From assembly GCA_022225965.2 (NCBI GenBank), contig JAKJXP020000002.1, positions 248,001-312,000 of the forward strand: a stretch of 64,000 bases of DNA. The letters run 5' to 3'. Each line of letters opens with the position of its first letter. Within the stretch, counting starts at the first letter, position 1. The notes beneath the pieces were generated by a model, which saw only the letters and a list, made by a program, of their open reading frames with translations, was not told the origin of the DNA and did no database searches. Position numbers and translations under genes: made by a program. Of the stretch, positions 1 through 11,760 are shown piece by piece. Origin of the DNA: Diatrype stigma (Eukaryota; Ascomycota; Sordariomycetes; Xylariales; Diatrypaceae).

Positions 1-272
1 GCCAAGGCGCGATGAGATGCGCGGGAGAACAACAGCGATGCGGAGAAATGCATGTGGAGACCTTGGAGAACTTCGCGGGGTAAACATCACCGAGACCCCC
101 CCTGACTGGCTTCGGTGTATCATCACTTATAAGTCAGGGCTTTCTCTCGGCGGCAACGGTGTAACGTGGCAACGCGTAGGTGTCACCGTGTCGTGCATCC
201 TTATCCACCCAGCCAGCCAGCCGTCCGTCTGTCTGTCCAACCGTCTGGCGAGAAAGAGAAAGGCAGGACAAT
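1..272. other. upstream region of the GH43 gene
   Basis: No gene is supported here. The stretch is the likely promoter and leader of the GH43 gene that starts at 273. It holds a TATA-like element at 128-133 and, at about 203-247, a pyrimidine-rich run of CAGC/CCGT/CTGT tetranucleotides just before the start codon, which is typical of fungal 5' leaders. Confidence 0.5.
128..133 (+). promoter_or_regulatory. TATA-like element upstream of GH43 gene
   Basis: TATAAG lies about 145 nt before the ATG at 273. Spacing fits a promoter with a leader of roughly 100 nt. It rests on the motif alone. Confidence 0.3.
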
Positions 273-2212
273 ATGCTTGGGTCTAAGGTGCTCTCTCTCG
301 TGCTTCTAAGCGCAGCAGCGTGTGCGAAGTATATCGTTCCCGGCGGCAGATGGAGGGACACGGAGGGAAACCTGGTTAATGCCCACGCTGGGGGCGTAGT
401 CATGGAGGATGGGAAGTTCTGGTGGTTCGGCGAGTACAAGACTGAGGGGCAGGAGGAAGGGGGTGGTGTCTCTGTCTATAGCTCCGAGGATCTGGCTACA
501 TGGGAGTTCCACGGGATTGCCCTGAGTGAGCGCAAGCCGAAAGTGGTATACAAGGTCGAATTACCCCTAGCTAACTAACTTCCTCGCAGAGCCGGTTGAG
601 GGGCACCCCTATCTTTCGCCCGACAATATCATCCAGCGGCCCAAGGTAGTCTACAGCGAATCTGCTGGCAAGTACCATGTGAGTCAAACTGCGACCTTCT
701 GTGGTGCGACCACCAGCGAACTCAAAGTAATTTGTGATAGATGTGGTGGCACGCCGACAACGCCACTTATGGTCTACTGTTGCAGGGCTTGGCTGCAGCC
801 GACAACGTGGCCGGACCCTACACATTCGTCAACGCCACTGCTCCCCTTGGAAACTGGTCTCAAGACTTCGGCATCTTTACCGACGAAAAGGACGGCCGTT
901 CATACGCCTTGTACTCCAATGGAGACCGGGCAGAGGGCCGGGACGTCTATCTCACATCTTACAATGAGGATGTTAGCGAGCTTGAGGAAGTAGTTCACCG
1001 ATTCGACAAGTACGACCTTGAGGCACCCACAATCCTCCAGACGGACAAGAGCTACTATGCCCTCATGAGCCATAAGACCGGGTACAGACCGAACAGTACG
1101 TGATAACTCCCCGCTATTGGATGATTGCTCCCTCTTGACGAATGGTAAAAGATGTTGTCGCCTTCCGCGCCGATTCGCTCAGCGGACCTTGGTCGCAGCC
1201 GTGGATCGTTTCGTCACTCAATACGCGTACCTTCAACTCCCAATCGGGATTCTCCTTGAAGATCAAAGGCACCAAGCAGACTACCTACCTTTACCTCGGC
1301 GACCAGGCAAGTGAAATCCCTTCTCTCACATAGCAAGAGTGATCGCGACTAACGGCCGAGATAGTGGGACTCGAATTCTATCTGGGAAAGCCGTTACATC
1401 TGGCTACCAGTGAGCATCGACGATAACAAGAAAAAGCTCGAGGTCGAGTGGCATGACGTATACGATCTGAACGTGTACGTACCAACTACTGCAGACCTAC
1501 TTCTCTCTCCAGGCTAGCACCTACTAACTACTAGATAGTCTAACCGGCGAGTGGAATCCTGTCAGGGGCAAGACGTATCACGGAAGTGATGCGATTACTC
1601 GGGGATATGCCTTCAAGCAAGAAGCGGTAGGTGGTTGGGAATTTGAGAGGCCTAATGCAAAATGCTCAGCGTATACTAATAAACCCGCAACAGAATTTTG
1701 CCAGCGATGGCGTGATCTTGACGGGCATCTATGGCAATGATAGCACAGTTACCTTCCAAGGGATAGAAGGCACCGGCAAGCCCCAATGGGTATCCTTCTA
1801 TTATCAGAGTATGTTCCTCTAACTAGAGAAGCGTCTTTCCATGTGTAGCTGTACTGACGGGAAGCAGACACGGATGATATGGGCTTTGGCGACCAACGTA
1901 AGTCTCATGCATCTTCCTCTCTCTCCTCCCTGTTGCTAACAAGGCTTCTGCTTAGCTGGGGGCAGTCCGGACCGCATTGGGGGCGCGTGGCAGCTTCGCC
2001 GCATCAGCAGCGTCGTGGTCAACGGCAAGACCGAGGAGGTCGAGACGCTGTACCAGAGGGATACGCACAAGGGCATCATCCTGTCGACCCCGCTGCAACT
2101 CACGCTGGAGAAGGGTCGCAACAATACCATCACGATTGGTGGTCTCTTTAACGGATTCGATTATAAAGGGGCAGACATAGATAAGATTGTTGTCTATCCT
2201 CCGGAGGAGTAG
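273..2212 (+). CDS. secreted GH43 glycoside hydrolase, exo-beta-1,3-galactanase-like, with C-terminal CBM-like domain
   Basis: Nine exons are inferred: 273-545, 592-678, 741-1095, 1152-1306, 1365-1474, 1539-1626, 1694-1808, 1868-1897 and 1956-2212, giving about 489 aa. The first donor could also be at 543. A hydrophobic signal peptide (residues 1-18, ending CA-KY) predicts secretion. The GH43 five-bladed propeller part shows AHAGGVVMEDGKFWWFGEYK, HPYLSPDNIIQRPKVVYSE, MWWHADNATYG and DLEAPTILQ; the Glu near residue 214 fits the general acid. The segment resembles subfamily 24 exo-beta-1,3-galactanases, which cut side-chain-decorated galactans such as arabinogalactan proteins. From about residue 355 a beta-rich segment (VTFQGI, QWVSFYYQNTDD, VVVNGKTEEV, GRNNTITIGG, ADIDKIVVYP) looks like a CBM35/CBM6-type galactose-binding fold. 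Intron 4 (1307-1364) starts with GC instead of GT. Family is sure; substrate is inferred from similarity remembered, not searched. Confidence 0.88.
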
Positions 2213-5200
2213 ATGAATATTTTGATAGGTAGCGCCATGGAATCATACGCCTACATCTGTGCCGGACTAATACCAACTGAAATAGTAACATCTGGCTTTG
2301 CTCTTTTGATATAGGGTTGTGCTTACAAAAAATGATGGCCATGCCTTAAGGCAGCACAGAGAGCTTTGTACTAGTTGCTGAGTATATTGCCTAGTGAGAC
2401 TACACCAGCCCCTGGAAAAGCTGCACCTCGGGGTACGCCTCTACGTCGCTACCTTATTGCACCCAAAGATGGAAGGAAGCATACCACTTCTGGAGACTAA
2501 GAACCGCCAAGATATTTTCTAATTACCCTCTCGGTTACCACGGGAGCTCCCAGCAGCTTCAGCGTGGTTCTCCCACGGGCTAAACACCGCGTAACAGGGT
2601 CCGCACGGTCAGGCTGATCGACTGACTCATTGACCCCCTCTCTCGTCAAGGTATGTAAGTCTATCGGCGAGCAGGAGATCACGCCGCATATTCGAGACAA
2701 GCTCCCTCACGCCGCAGACGGTGCTCCCGGCAATTGGAGCGCAGGCAGCATCAGGAGAAAAGGGACGAGGGAGGGGGGGGGCGGTTAGGGGAGACGCAAA
2801 GGTATTAGTTACCACTACTCACCACTATAGTCATCATGAGTCAGCGTGGCGGCGTGGAGCTTGCCCGCCGTCGGCGTGCAGAGGCGTTATCATAACGCGA
2901 GCAAGGCAGCGCTGGAGCCCAGGTCAGGCCAGGCACCATGTCGGAGGTTGCTGGCTGGTTGGCGAAATAGGTGACACCCCCTCGGGTGCTGGTCGTGGAG
3001 CCGGGGGGCGTCCCAGAACCAATCTCATCGTGGTGGTCATACAGGACAGCAGCAGCAGACCCCGTGCGGCAAAAGCCGTTGCTCGCCGTCGACGACCAGG
3101 GTAAGTACGGCGGCCATCGATGATACAGCGCGCTGCGGCAGGCTCGGGGCCGCCTTGGGGAAAGGGGAAGGAGTAGGGGAGGGCCGGGGGGGGGAATGGC
3201 AGTGCCGCACAGGGGTGAGGTAAGGTAAGGTGCGGCCGTTGGTGATTCGGTGTGGACGTGCTGCTGTGCGTCAAAGACGGGGACGATGTTGGGGGAGGGA
3301 GCTGGCGCCCTAGATTAGGAGGCTATAGCTAGGTGCGCCGGCTCTACAAGTTAGGGGATGGGGGGTGATTAAGGTTGAGCATATTGACGATCTACAGAGT
3401 ATAGAGATTGTATTTGATACCCATGCTAAGGACCAAGTAAGCCGAATGTGCCTCCCTCCTCCCTTCTTCCTCTGTGTTTTACACATATAGCTTGAGGGAG
3501 GGGAGTGAGAAGGGAGCTTAAATCGCTACGATGTAGATGGTATTTTTCGAGCAGCCATCTACAAATAAGCGAACTTCGCGTAAAGGATGATGATACCTAT
3601 GTGTCAAGCGAGGACAGACTGCGGACTTTTCCGTGCCAACCAACTACTTGTTACCAACGTGACCTTGGCAATCATGTAACTACCTAGTCGCCCACATAAG
3701 AAGGAAGGTGTATATAGATCTCGTATAGTTGCACATACATGCATAGCTGAACGCCACCAACTTCAGGGGATTGGAAACCGTCATTATCGAAATTCGATTT
3801 GATCTGATTTGATCGAAGGCAGGGAACTCGTGCTCGCAGATGACTTATTGCGTTACAACCAGCTGCCTATCAGCCTGTGCTAAGAGCCAGGCGATGATGC
3901 GATCAATAATGGCATCAGAAAGCGATTCTTATCGGACTGTTCGGTGTGGCGAGAACAGAGTAATCTTACCGGCCCCTTTGGAAAACAGCTCAGGCCACAA
4001 TGACATATTCATAGTTAGTATATCGTAAACAACCAGATCCTCCAACATGTATGGCCCGGTGACGGGCATTGTGCATCATTCGAACTTCTAATTATGTACG
4101 TAAAAAAAGGAAAACGCCACCCGGGTGCCCAATGAAACAGGTAGGTAGGTGCAGTAGATTATTACGAATCGTGATTGATCAAGACCGGCCCCTACTAGCT
4201 CCGGTAACCTCCGGCACAGCGAGCCCGGTCCTATCCTGATCCCAACACGGCCCGAGCGCCCGGGCCTCTCTTCCTAAGTTGGAGACGATGGAGATATTCG
4301 GACTGCCAAATTACGATTGGGACTTTGTATGCGGCCGGCTAATGACTTCGTACTGCTTCGTATTTCTTCGCCTTTCGCGGCGGCATCTCACTATTTCTTA
4401 CGTACTGGCAACACTTTTACTCAATACTGTTTACTATGTGCCCTAGGACAATGGCTATGAATGGTATAACATATAACCACGGTATCAGAGAGCCATATAC
4501 ATACATTCATATGTATGAAGTATAAGTAACGAATGTATCTATTCCGTGGGTAGGGAAAAGCCGAGAGATCAAAACTGTCATGATAGCTACCTACAGATAG
4601 CAGGAATAGCTAACGGCGGCGTCACCTGTACCAAATACCTGGTTGTTTATATTTTGTCGCTCCTATGTACACACGCATAACCCTTCATGTTATTAAGTTA
4701 GCTACATACATGTAGTAAGCTTGTCAAGTATGCTTAACGAGATCATGCTTAATTATAGCGCCGCTCATTAGAGGGGCGAAGCAAAATCCGGACTAGTCCG
4801 TACAAGCTCCAAGTACCTAACTTCGTAGTCATGACCGTAGGTACAATACTGCGTACGTACGTTGTGGTTATCAGCTTAGGTGTGTGCTTATGTATTGTAC
4901 ATGTTACCGTAGTTATTGGCTCTGCACGCAAAGCAGTGACGCGAACACCGAAGGGTCTTTCTTGGGGCCCCTTTAACTACTGTATGTACAAGTACCACCT
5001 ACTATAAGCTACAACCAGCCCGGTCGAGACCCGTGCCGCCGCAGCTCCACAACGGAGGCGATGGTGGAGCTAGGCGCATGTACTATAGTTGACTATACGA
5101 TAATTACAGCAATGTGGTTATATCCGTGAAGAGCTAATTATTAGTTCAACTTATAACTGCTTATACTAAATCGCAGAATGCCCAGAATGCCTAACTAATA

Positions 5201-7497
5201 GTGACAGTGTACCATGCAGTGGATACACGCGATGGCAGGCTCGCTCCATCCGACCCTCGGAGCAGCTACGCTATACGTGCATAGATATGTGTAAGTGCCA
5301 ACCGCAGCTAACTGATAACTACATAGTTGGGTAGGTTGATCGACTATCTAGCTACACCACCGCCAAGCGCTACCGCGTCCAGCGCGGCCGCGGCGTATAG
5401 CTCTAACCACTCCGGAAGGTCTAAACGAAACGAAACGAACGGAACGAAAGCTGCGAGGCCCTCCCCAACTAATAAGAACTAAAGACCTTAGGGCTTGGTA
5501 ACAAACATCACCTGAGGTATGGGCTGAGCCTCGCCAGGCCAGACCCAGAGGACGAGCTGAGGTTTACTCAAGTCCAAGCAGAGCAAACCCACTTCGCGCC
5601 TTCGTTTTTTTCTCAGCTCCTGCTCCCGCTGTCGACCGAGAATACCAGCTAGCAATTTAACTAGTGTAGGCGGGCTGGCGTAGCTGCTTACTTGTGTATG
5701 TTGTTGTTGTTGGCGATGGAACGAAGATATGTGGCCGTGTCGCTCACTTTGTTCATGCCGAGTTGTAACTCATCGATCGTTGCGCACAGATGACCTGCAC
5801 AAAGCACTAAATACAGGGGTAGCTCTCACCAAGGTAGTCGGTCACCTATTTCAGGTAGCAGACAAGGGGACCCGTGAACCCACGTGGTATTGATCTGGGG
5901 ACAACGGATCTCTACACGGTAGTCATGATCCTGTAAAGTATATATCTCAGCAGACTCTACTGTGTACGTAGAGGAAGGGAGGGAGGGATAATAGATAGGA
6001 TATGTTTGGCAGTAGCTGGCGAGTCTAGCTCATTGCTCTAGTAAGTAGCAGCTGACGATCAGACAAACCCCCTTCTTATCGCCGCCTTAAATCTCATCGC
6101 GCGACTCTCGTAAGGGGCTTAGCAATGAGTCAAATGGTGTTCGGTATCGCGCGACGTCAAGATGAAGAGCGGGTTCGACTACTGTAGTTTCAACTCACTA
6201 TGCTTACAATATATGGATCGCTCGCTTCATGGCTTACCTACTATGTAATCATCTACTGCGGCGTTACTATCCCTCTAGGTAAGTAACACCTACTAAACCT
6301 GAGCCGCCCCGACGCACGCCGAGGAACGGCTCTGGAGCGCGGTTAATCGGACTTGCACGTATGTATGGGGTAGGGATGAGCCGGGCCTATCGTCAATTAA
6401 ACCCCGGTCAAACCAAATCACGTTTTTGTTTCGCGGGCTGTGGGGGGCAAGGGGGTCTCATGGTCTGGTCTCATCATCCATCGCGGTCTCCGCTTTCCCA
6501 GGGTATCCGGAGCTGGTTAAATCCATAGATGCCGATGCACATGCTTGCTACCTACCCTTGATCGTCAAGGACTACGTATCGTACATACGTGCTTGATCGT
6601 AGATAGCTGCGTACCTAACTAACTTACTGTAGGTTACCTATTTAGATAAAAGATGGGTTAGCTACCTAGCTTGGTTACTATCCGTTTTTAATTGGCCACC
6701 TCGGGTCCCGAGGAATAAGTAGTTAGTAATCAGTAATCATCTAGTTGATAGGTAATGGTCTTCATGATGCCTAGCTCGGCTCGGAGGCTTACGCGTCGTC
6801 GTTGTAGCCAGCCCAGAAGCCGCATTTGGTCAGACCAGAAGCTTGAGATTCGCTTGCATCAGCTTAGAGCAGAGCCAGAGCATAACTAGATAGGTGGTGG
6901 TTGGGTCACGCGGACAGAAAGCCTCGTTTGTATGTTGTGTAGTAAGTAATAAGGATATCATTCGTGTCGATGTCTTGATTCTCATAAAACTGGCCCGCCT
7001 TCTAGCTCGCGTAAGCTCCAGCGCTTCTCAAGAAGCTGCCGGGCTTCATGTGCGAGCGCGCGCCCGTGTGCGATATGATCTAAGTTATCTACATACAGAT
7101 GATTGAGAGAGGAAGGAAAGGTAAATAGTAGTTGCCCGATATTCTTTTCTACTGGTGCAGAAACCTGCCCCCCTGTAACTCCGTTGGTCCATGGACGCCC
7201 AGGCCTGTGAATGCACGCTCGACAGTAGTGACACAGACGTGGAAGAAACCACTCCACAGTGCAAAGGAAACATATTACCAAGCCACCCAGATGTTTTGGC
7301 CTCCAGTACGCCGGTTATAATGCAGTTCGCCCCATAGGTATGAAAGATTAGTATAGTCTAGCCCATCGCCCCAAAAAGAAGATCGTAGGTGACGTTTGTG
7401 ATAGGCGCCAACCCAGAATAGCAACCCATCGCCAGCCGTATTCCCAGTCGCGCGATAAGCCCAGCCGTTAATGTTTTTGCGTGTCGCGTCCGCTTTT
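2213..7497. other. gene-free stretch between GH43 gene and pac2
   Basis: No reading frame here has a domain, sensible splice partners or coding-like composition; the longest are short, compositionally odd frames. The DNA is rich in GTAG/TACC/TACTA-type words, has purine tracts near 2765-2790 and 3170-3200, and a CGAAA repeat near 5423. The last few hundred bases are the 3' flank of pac2, which runs toward this stretch. Confidence 0.5.
5423..5450. repeat. CGAAA/CGAAC pentanucleotide repeat
   Basis: About five tandem copies of a CGAAA-like pentamer with point changes lie in non-coding DNA. Confidence 0.7.
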
Positions 7498-9000
7498 CTA
7501 GATGCAGAACTTCCGATCTAGCGAACGAAGTGCTTTGAAATCCTCCCTCGACATATCATTAGTTGCCGGGGGAGGGCCCGTTGTACCCGTCGTTACGGCT
7601 CTTGGCGAGCTGTTGGCGCTGTTGGGGTTGGCCGGGTTGGCGCTGTTAGGCTCTGAATTTGCCGGGGTGGGATGAAGCAGGAGCGCGGACAAGCTAGCCT
7701 TGTTAAGCCCATTGTTCGTCTCGGAGTTCGCAGTTCTCGGCGGCGACACGGATTGCGTTCTCGGCGGCGTGAGGCGCGGTGGTGCCGCCGGCATTGCAGG
7801 AAGAGGGCCTTGTGGGTTACGAGCGCTCGTTGTGGCAAGACGAGGGTCGATCATAACGGCCTGTGCCGCCTGTATTTGAAGTTGGTGTGCCCGTGGTGAA
7901 AGGGTCGGGGCGAGGGGAGCATGAGAGGGATGCGGAGCTTGAGAAGTATGAGAAGGGTGGGGAGGATGGGAAGGATGGGGAGCGTGAGGAGCATGAGGGT
8001 GAGGAGCATGGGCGGGATGAGGAATATGAGGAGCATGAGAAACATGCGGATGTGGATGATGCGGAGGATGCGGAGGATGCGGGGGCATTTGATACGGCCT
8101 GCCAGCTGAATGATGAATCGGGCGCTCATGTTCATAAGGGCTGAGGCCCTTGGGATATATAGGAGGTTGGTGTCCCGGGGTAGAGGTTGGTGGAAGAGGA
8201 AGTGGCGCTGTCAGTCCCGCTGTCAACACTGGGTTTGGGGGAGGCCGTTGCACTGTTTGATGAGGCTGCGGTAGAGGCTGGGGCTTCATATCGGGCGTCA
8301 GTTTTCCATGCGCCCAATGGGAATGTTCGTTTGGCGAAGGAGGCCACGGCCCTACCCATGAAGGTGTCCCCCAGGCATAACCATAAGGTGTTTGTTCGGG
8401 TGGTGCGTGATGACTGGTGTATGGCTGCATAGGCCCCCTAGTCAACGCAGGCGGGTTGGTATCGTGCAAGCTTGACTCGGGATACATCCCCTTGGCCGGA
8501 ATGATGTGCCGAAGTGTTGGATCGGTGCTTGGCTGTGGCAAGTCAGGGGCCCCAGGGTGAGGTCTCGAGTAATACGAGATCAAGTGCAGGTGTTGGCCTT
8601 GCGAAGTTGTTATGCTGAACGACTGCTTCATGAGTCCGTCCGCCTTGTATCTGTATCCCTCGGGCTCACCATCCGGATCATCATCACTGAGTCGGCCGCT
8701 GTCCGGTGTCCTCCCATTGCTTCGTCGAGAATTACCAAACCCACTTCCTCTTTTGCCTTCCATTTCTCTGTAGGTCAGGAAGCTACCCGAGACCCTGCTT
8801 GCACTCCAGGACTTTCCGTCCGTCCACCTGCGCATGCCGGCTTCTCTTTCATCCCATACAAACACCGATCCGGACCTAATTGACTGTCGCTCTTTTTCGG
8901 ATAACCGTCTTTGCACCCTCGGAAGCAGCCCCAGCCGGCAAGCCTCGAACAGCTTGATTGCATCGGCTGGCGTACGCACGTAGCCGTGATATGTCTCCAT
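7498..9000 (-). CDS. pac2: Pac2-type WOPR-domain transcription regulator
   Basis: Single-exon gene, 500 aa from the ATG at 9000. The open frame extends 33 codons upstream, but METYHGYVRTPADA is the usual family N-terminus, so I take that Met. WOPR subdomain a covers residues 1-85 (FEACRLGLLPRVQRRLSEKE, SGSVFVWDEREAGMRRWTDG, SWSASRVSGSFLTYREMEGK); subdomain b is at about 120-147 (GLMKQSFSITTSQGQHLHLI, SYYSR). Together they form the DNA-binding WOPR fold. FEACRLGLLPRVQRRLSEKE places it on the Pac2 rather than the Wor1/Ryp1/Sge1 branch. RRLS (31-34) matches a PKA-type site, noted as motif only. The rest is disordered and Pro-rich, with a His-Pro repeat at about 303-362, and ends in ALRSLDRKFCI. 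Pac2 homologues are nuclear and affect sexual development and conidiation; that role is from the family, not from this sequence. Confidence 0.93.
   Translation of the reverse strand: METYHGYVRTPADAIKLFEACRLGLLPRVQRRLSEKERQSIRSGSVFVWDEREAGMRRWTDGKSWSASRVSGSFLTYREMEGKRGSGFGNSRRSNGRTPDSGRLSDDDPDGEPEGYRYKADGLMKQSFSITTSQGQHLHLISYYSRPHPGAPDLPQPSTDPTLRHIIPAKGMYPESSLHDTNPPALTRGPMQPYTSHHAPPEQTPYGYAWGTPSWVGPWPPSPNEHSHWAHGKLTPDMKPQPLPQPHQTVQRPPPNPVLTAGLTAPLPLPPTSTPGHQPPIYPKGLSPYEHERPIHHSAGRPYQMPPHPPHPPHHPHPHVSHAPHIPHPAHAPHPHAPHAPHPSHPPHPSHTSQAPHPSHAPLAPTLSPRAHQLQIQAAQAVMIDPRLATTSARNPQGPLPAMPAAPPRLTPPRTQSVSPPRTANSETNNGLNKASLSALLLHPTPANSEPNSANPANPNSANSSPRAVTTGTTGPPPATNDMSREDFKALRSLDRKFCI
7915..8095 (-). 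repeat. His-Pro coding minisatellite inside pac2
   Basis: About 180 bases of purine-rich (+ strand) near-repeats of 6-9 bp such as GAGGATGCG and GAGCATGAG encode alternating HPPHPPHHPHP and HAPHPSHAPH units in pac2. Both frames on the opposite strand stay open only because of this repetitiveness. Such tracts often vary in length between strains. Confidence 0.8.
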
Positions 9001-11110
9001 TTTTACAGAGGTCCAGTGAGAGAAAAGACAGAATCCGGCGTTGGCGAGTTTGAGAATTCCTTCTCGGCAGAATAATTCCTGGTCTTGCTTGCTTTCCACC
9101 GCCTCAATTCCGCACCTGACCCTTAAGGGCGGTTCATCCAGGGTACCAGCGATGAAGGGATACTCGGAGAGGACTGTCCACGATGACCCTAAAGACTGAG
9201 ACCTAACCTAGGCGGCCACCCGCGGTCAAAGACAAGCTTGCGTTGGGCCTTTGCACTGATCTCCGGTAACTGCAGCTGGAACAATCCCATAGATGATGGA
9301 TGTGACGTTGCACGACCAATTTGACCAACTTGAGATTTCCCCTGGAGAGGCTCAGTGTCAGTGTCAATATCCTCCGATAACAGCATTCCACGAATGTATC
9401 GGTTACGAAAATGATCAAAAGCATGGAGTGGCAGGGGCAGCTGCAGGGGCTAGATGCCATGGGGAAGGGAGGTCAAGATCATGTGGGGAGGTCTCCTTTG
9501 CATTCCTTGAGACAAGCATAGTGCCATATATAATGATACACTGAAACGTCTCTCGGCTGCATCGTGCAATGATGTACATGTATGATGTATGTGATTCGGG
9601 TTTAGTTCTTAGACACGCAGCCGTCAGAGCCGATTCTCTGGCTCGCCGTACTGCTTCTAGTTGAGACGTGCTTCCTATGTTCTAGAAATGGCACAATCAA
9701 GCTAGGACGCTGAACGTAACTGCGAGGCGAGAGACGGATGCCGGGCTGGCCACCTTTGATCGAAGTAATCCATCGTTTTGTTGCAAAGAACAGACCATTG
9801 CTTTTTTGAAAAGATATCATATATCAGGCAAGCGAAGGAGAGGGCTATGAAACAGGCTACATAAAGGATGGGGTATGGGACAAGCCTGACTTTTGGTGAT
9901 ACGAGGAAACGATTTCGTGGTTTTGCGGTTTCGTGGTTTTGTAAATTTGTGACTTTGTGACGTCGTAACTTTGTGACCTCACATTGCTAAGAAGGAAATG
10001 CGATAGGAAAAGACGGAAAGGTCAAGAGCAAATCAACACATACCTGGTTTAGCTAACTATGACTGCTCGTGACAAGAATAGAGTCGTCGGATTGAATCAG
10101 GCCTGGGTGATAGCGACAATTGGCTCACAGGCAAAGGTCGACGGACGGCATACGATGATACCGTAGGTGAAGTCGTCGAGGAAGCATCCAGCATCAGATT
10201 ACGAGACTAAGTGAACCCTCCAAACTTTTTTTAGGCGTCCTCGGTGACAGATTTAAGAGGAATTGACGGGTTGCAGGAGCACAAGCGATCCACTGTCTTG
10301 ATCCACTGGGACGTGTAGCCGATCAGCTAAATTTGGGGGGGAATTGGCGGTTTTTGCCGCTGTCCGAGGATAACCTTAGTTGATAAAGTGGCAAGGATAG
10401 TGTGGATTGGCAAGAATTAGGGTTGGCTTAAAGACCCGGTTACCCTAAAATGCGGAACAGAACACGTTAAGAATTTTGAGTTGGACGCTACTTGACTTAG
10501 ATAGATGGGAACTCACTTTAAGCTTTATGCTTTGTTTGTGCTTTACTCCCTACTGTTCTTCTAGACAGGCGTCGCCGAGGCCGCTGCCAACTCGATGACG
10601 AGGGGATGAGAAATGAGAAAGCAGAAGGCGGAAAGGGGAATGAGAACAGCAGCTATCTAGGGGAAGTCGATTGGCGTTCGTTTATGGTTTGCTGTTATCT
10701 CGATTTCAACTTTGCCGTCTTGGCTGCAGCTGATGTCAGCGAGGAAAAGGAAGAAAATTTCGAATGACCAAGTACGGCGCAGCACAGGGTCGTATCCCTC
10801 GAATATATGTGACTAAGCCGAGCAATATTGTTTCGTCTTTTTCCTTTTGCCCTTGTTCCTAATTGCGAGTTGCGAGCGGCTGGTGGCCCCGGGATAACGG
10901 TCCAGGCTTGTCTGCGAGGAAGAAACGGAGGGCTCGAGCTCTTATGGTGTCTTTCACGGGTTCTGGTCCTGTTGCTAACCTCGAGGCAAAGTACCAGGCA
11001 TGGATGGGATGAGGTAAGAGAAGTAAGGCTAGCTGGCTCTCTGGCCCAGCCAACGATGCTGACACCTGACACCTGACACCACTTTTGTCCCTTTACTGAT
11101 GCTAGCCCTG
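9001..11110. other. upstream/leader region of pac2
   Basis: About 2.1 kb upstream of pac2 without a supported gene. The frames on either strand are short and look random. It holds long T- and A-rich words and duplicated 13-mers and 10-mers (9913-9977). WOPR regulator genes in other fungi (for example Candida WOR1) carry very long promoters and 5' leaders, so this stretch may be regulatory DNA or untranslated leader of pac2; that is inference. Confidence 0.4.
9913..9977. repeat. duplicated 13-mer and 10-mer in pac2 upstream DNA
   Basis: TTTCGTGGTTTTG occurs exactly at 9913-9925 and 9929-9941, and ACTTTGTGAC exactly at 9952-9961 and 9968-9977. On the pac2 strand these read as C/A-rich repeats. 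Confidence 0.8.
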
Positions 11111-11523
11111 ATCACGCATTTACTTCTTCCCGATTGCGATTGCTGGGCCCGAGGCTCGATTTACTTTTCTGGGATGCTTGCGGATTAAGATGCCGCAGCG
11201 CAACAATTGCCGAGTAAGTGAAGGTACGGTATAGTGTTTTTGCTGTCGATATTGAAATCAATATCAATATCGTTATCGTTATAATACAGGTATTGAGATA
11301 GACAATGAGCTTGAGTGCCTATGCCGGCAAAGAGTACACACGAATGTATTCGTATCGTATGTATGCAATCTGATCGGTACGAGAAACGAGGATTTTCGGG
11401 AACCCGGGAACGAGGAATGAGATGGATGATATGGGCAGAAGCATCCACGTCTCATCTAAATGATCGACCGAATGGGAGGGAGAGCAGGTGCGTGTATTGG
11501 ATAGAGAGGGATGAATTGATAGT

Positions 11524-11606
11524 GTGTAGTGCGTAGTGCGTAGTGCGTGGTGCGTAGTGCCTGCGCCGAGTGTGCGCAGGTAGTGTGCGTATAGTGCGTA
11601 GTGCGG
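11524..11606. repeat. GTAGTGC heptanucleotide repeat array
   Basis: Tandem and near-tandem copies of GTAGTGC (with GTGGTGC and GTAGTGTGC variants) flank a 7-bp inverted repeat on both sides. Confidence 0.8.
11560..11580. repeat. perfect 7-bp-stem inverted repeat within heptamer array
   Basis: CCTGCGC at 11560-11566 and GCGCAGG at 11574-11580 form a GC-rich stem with a 7-nt loop. No T-run follows, and a eukaryotic polymerase II context makes a bacterial-type terminator irrelevant. Confidence 0.7.
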
Positions 11607-11680
11607 GATGGGAGGGAAACGGTAAAGAGCAGAAGACTACGAGACTAACGACATGTATTGACGATTAGGGAGCATGTCAG

Positions 11681-11760
11681 CGTGTATGTATGTTGTATGT
11701 ATGTCTGTATGTATGTCTGTATGTACGTCTGTATGTGTGTATGTACTAATGTATGTATAA
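11681..11760. repeat. TATG/TCTG tetranucleotide microsatellite
   Basis: Imperfect array of TATG, TCTG, TACG and TGTG tetramers over about 80 bases; its last part overlaps short ATGTATGTA words. Confidence 0.8.
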
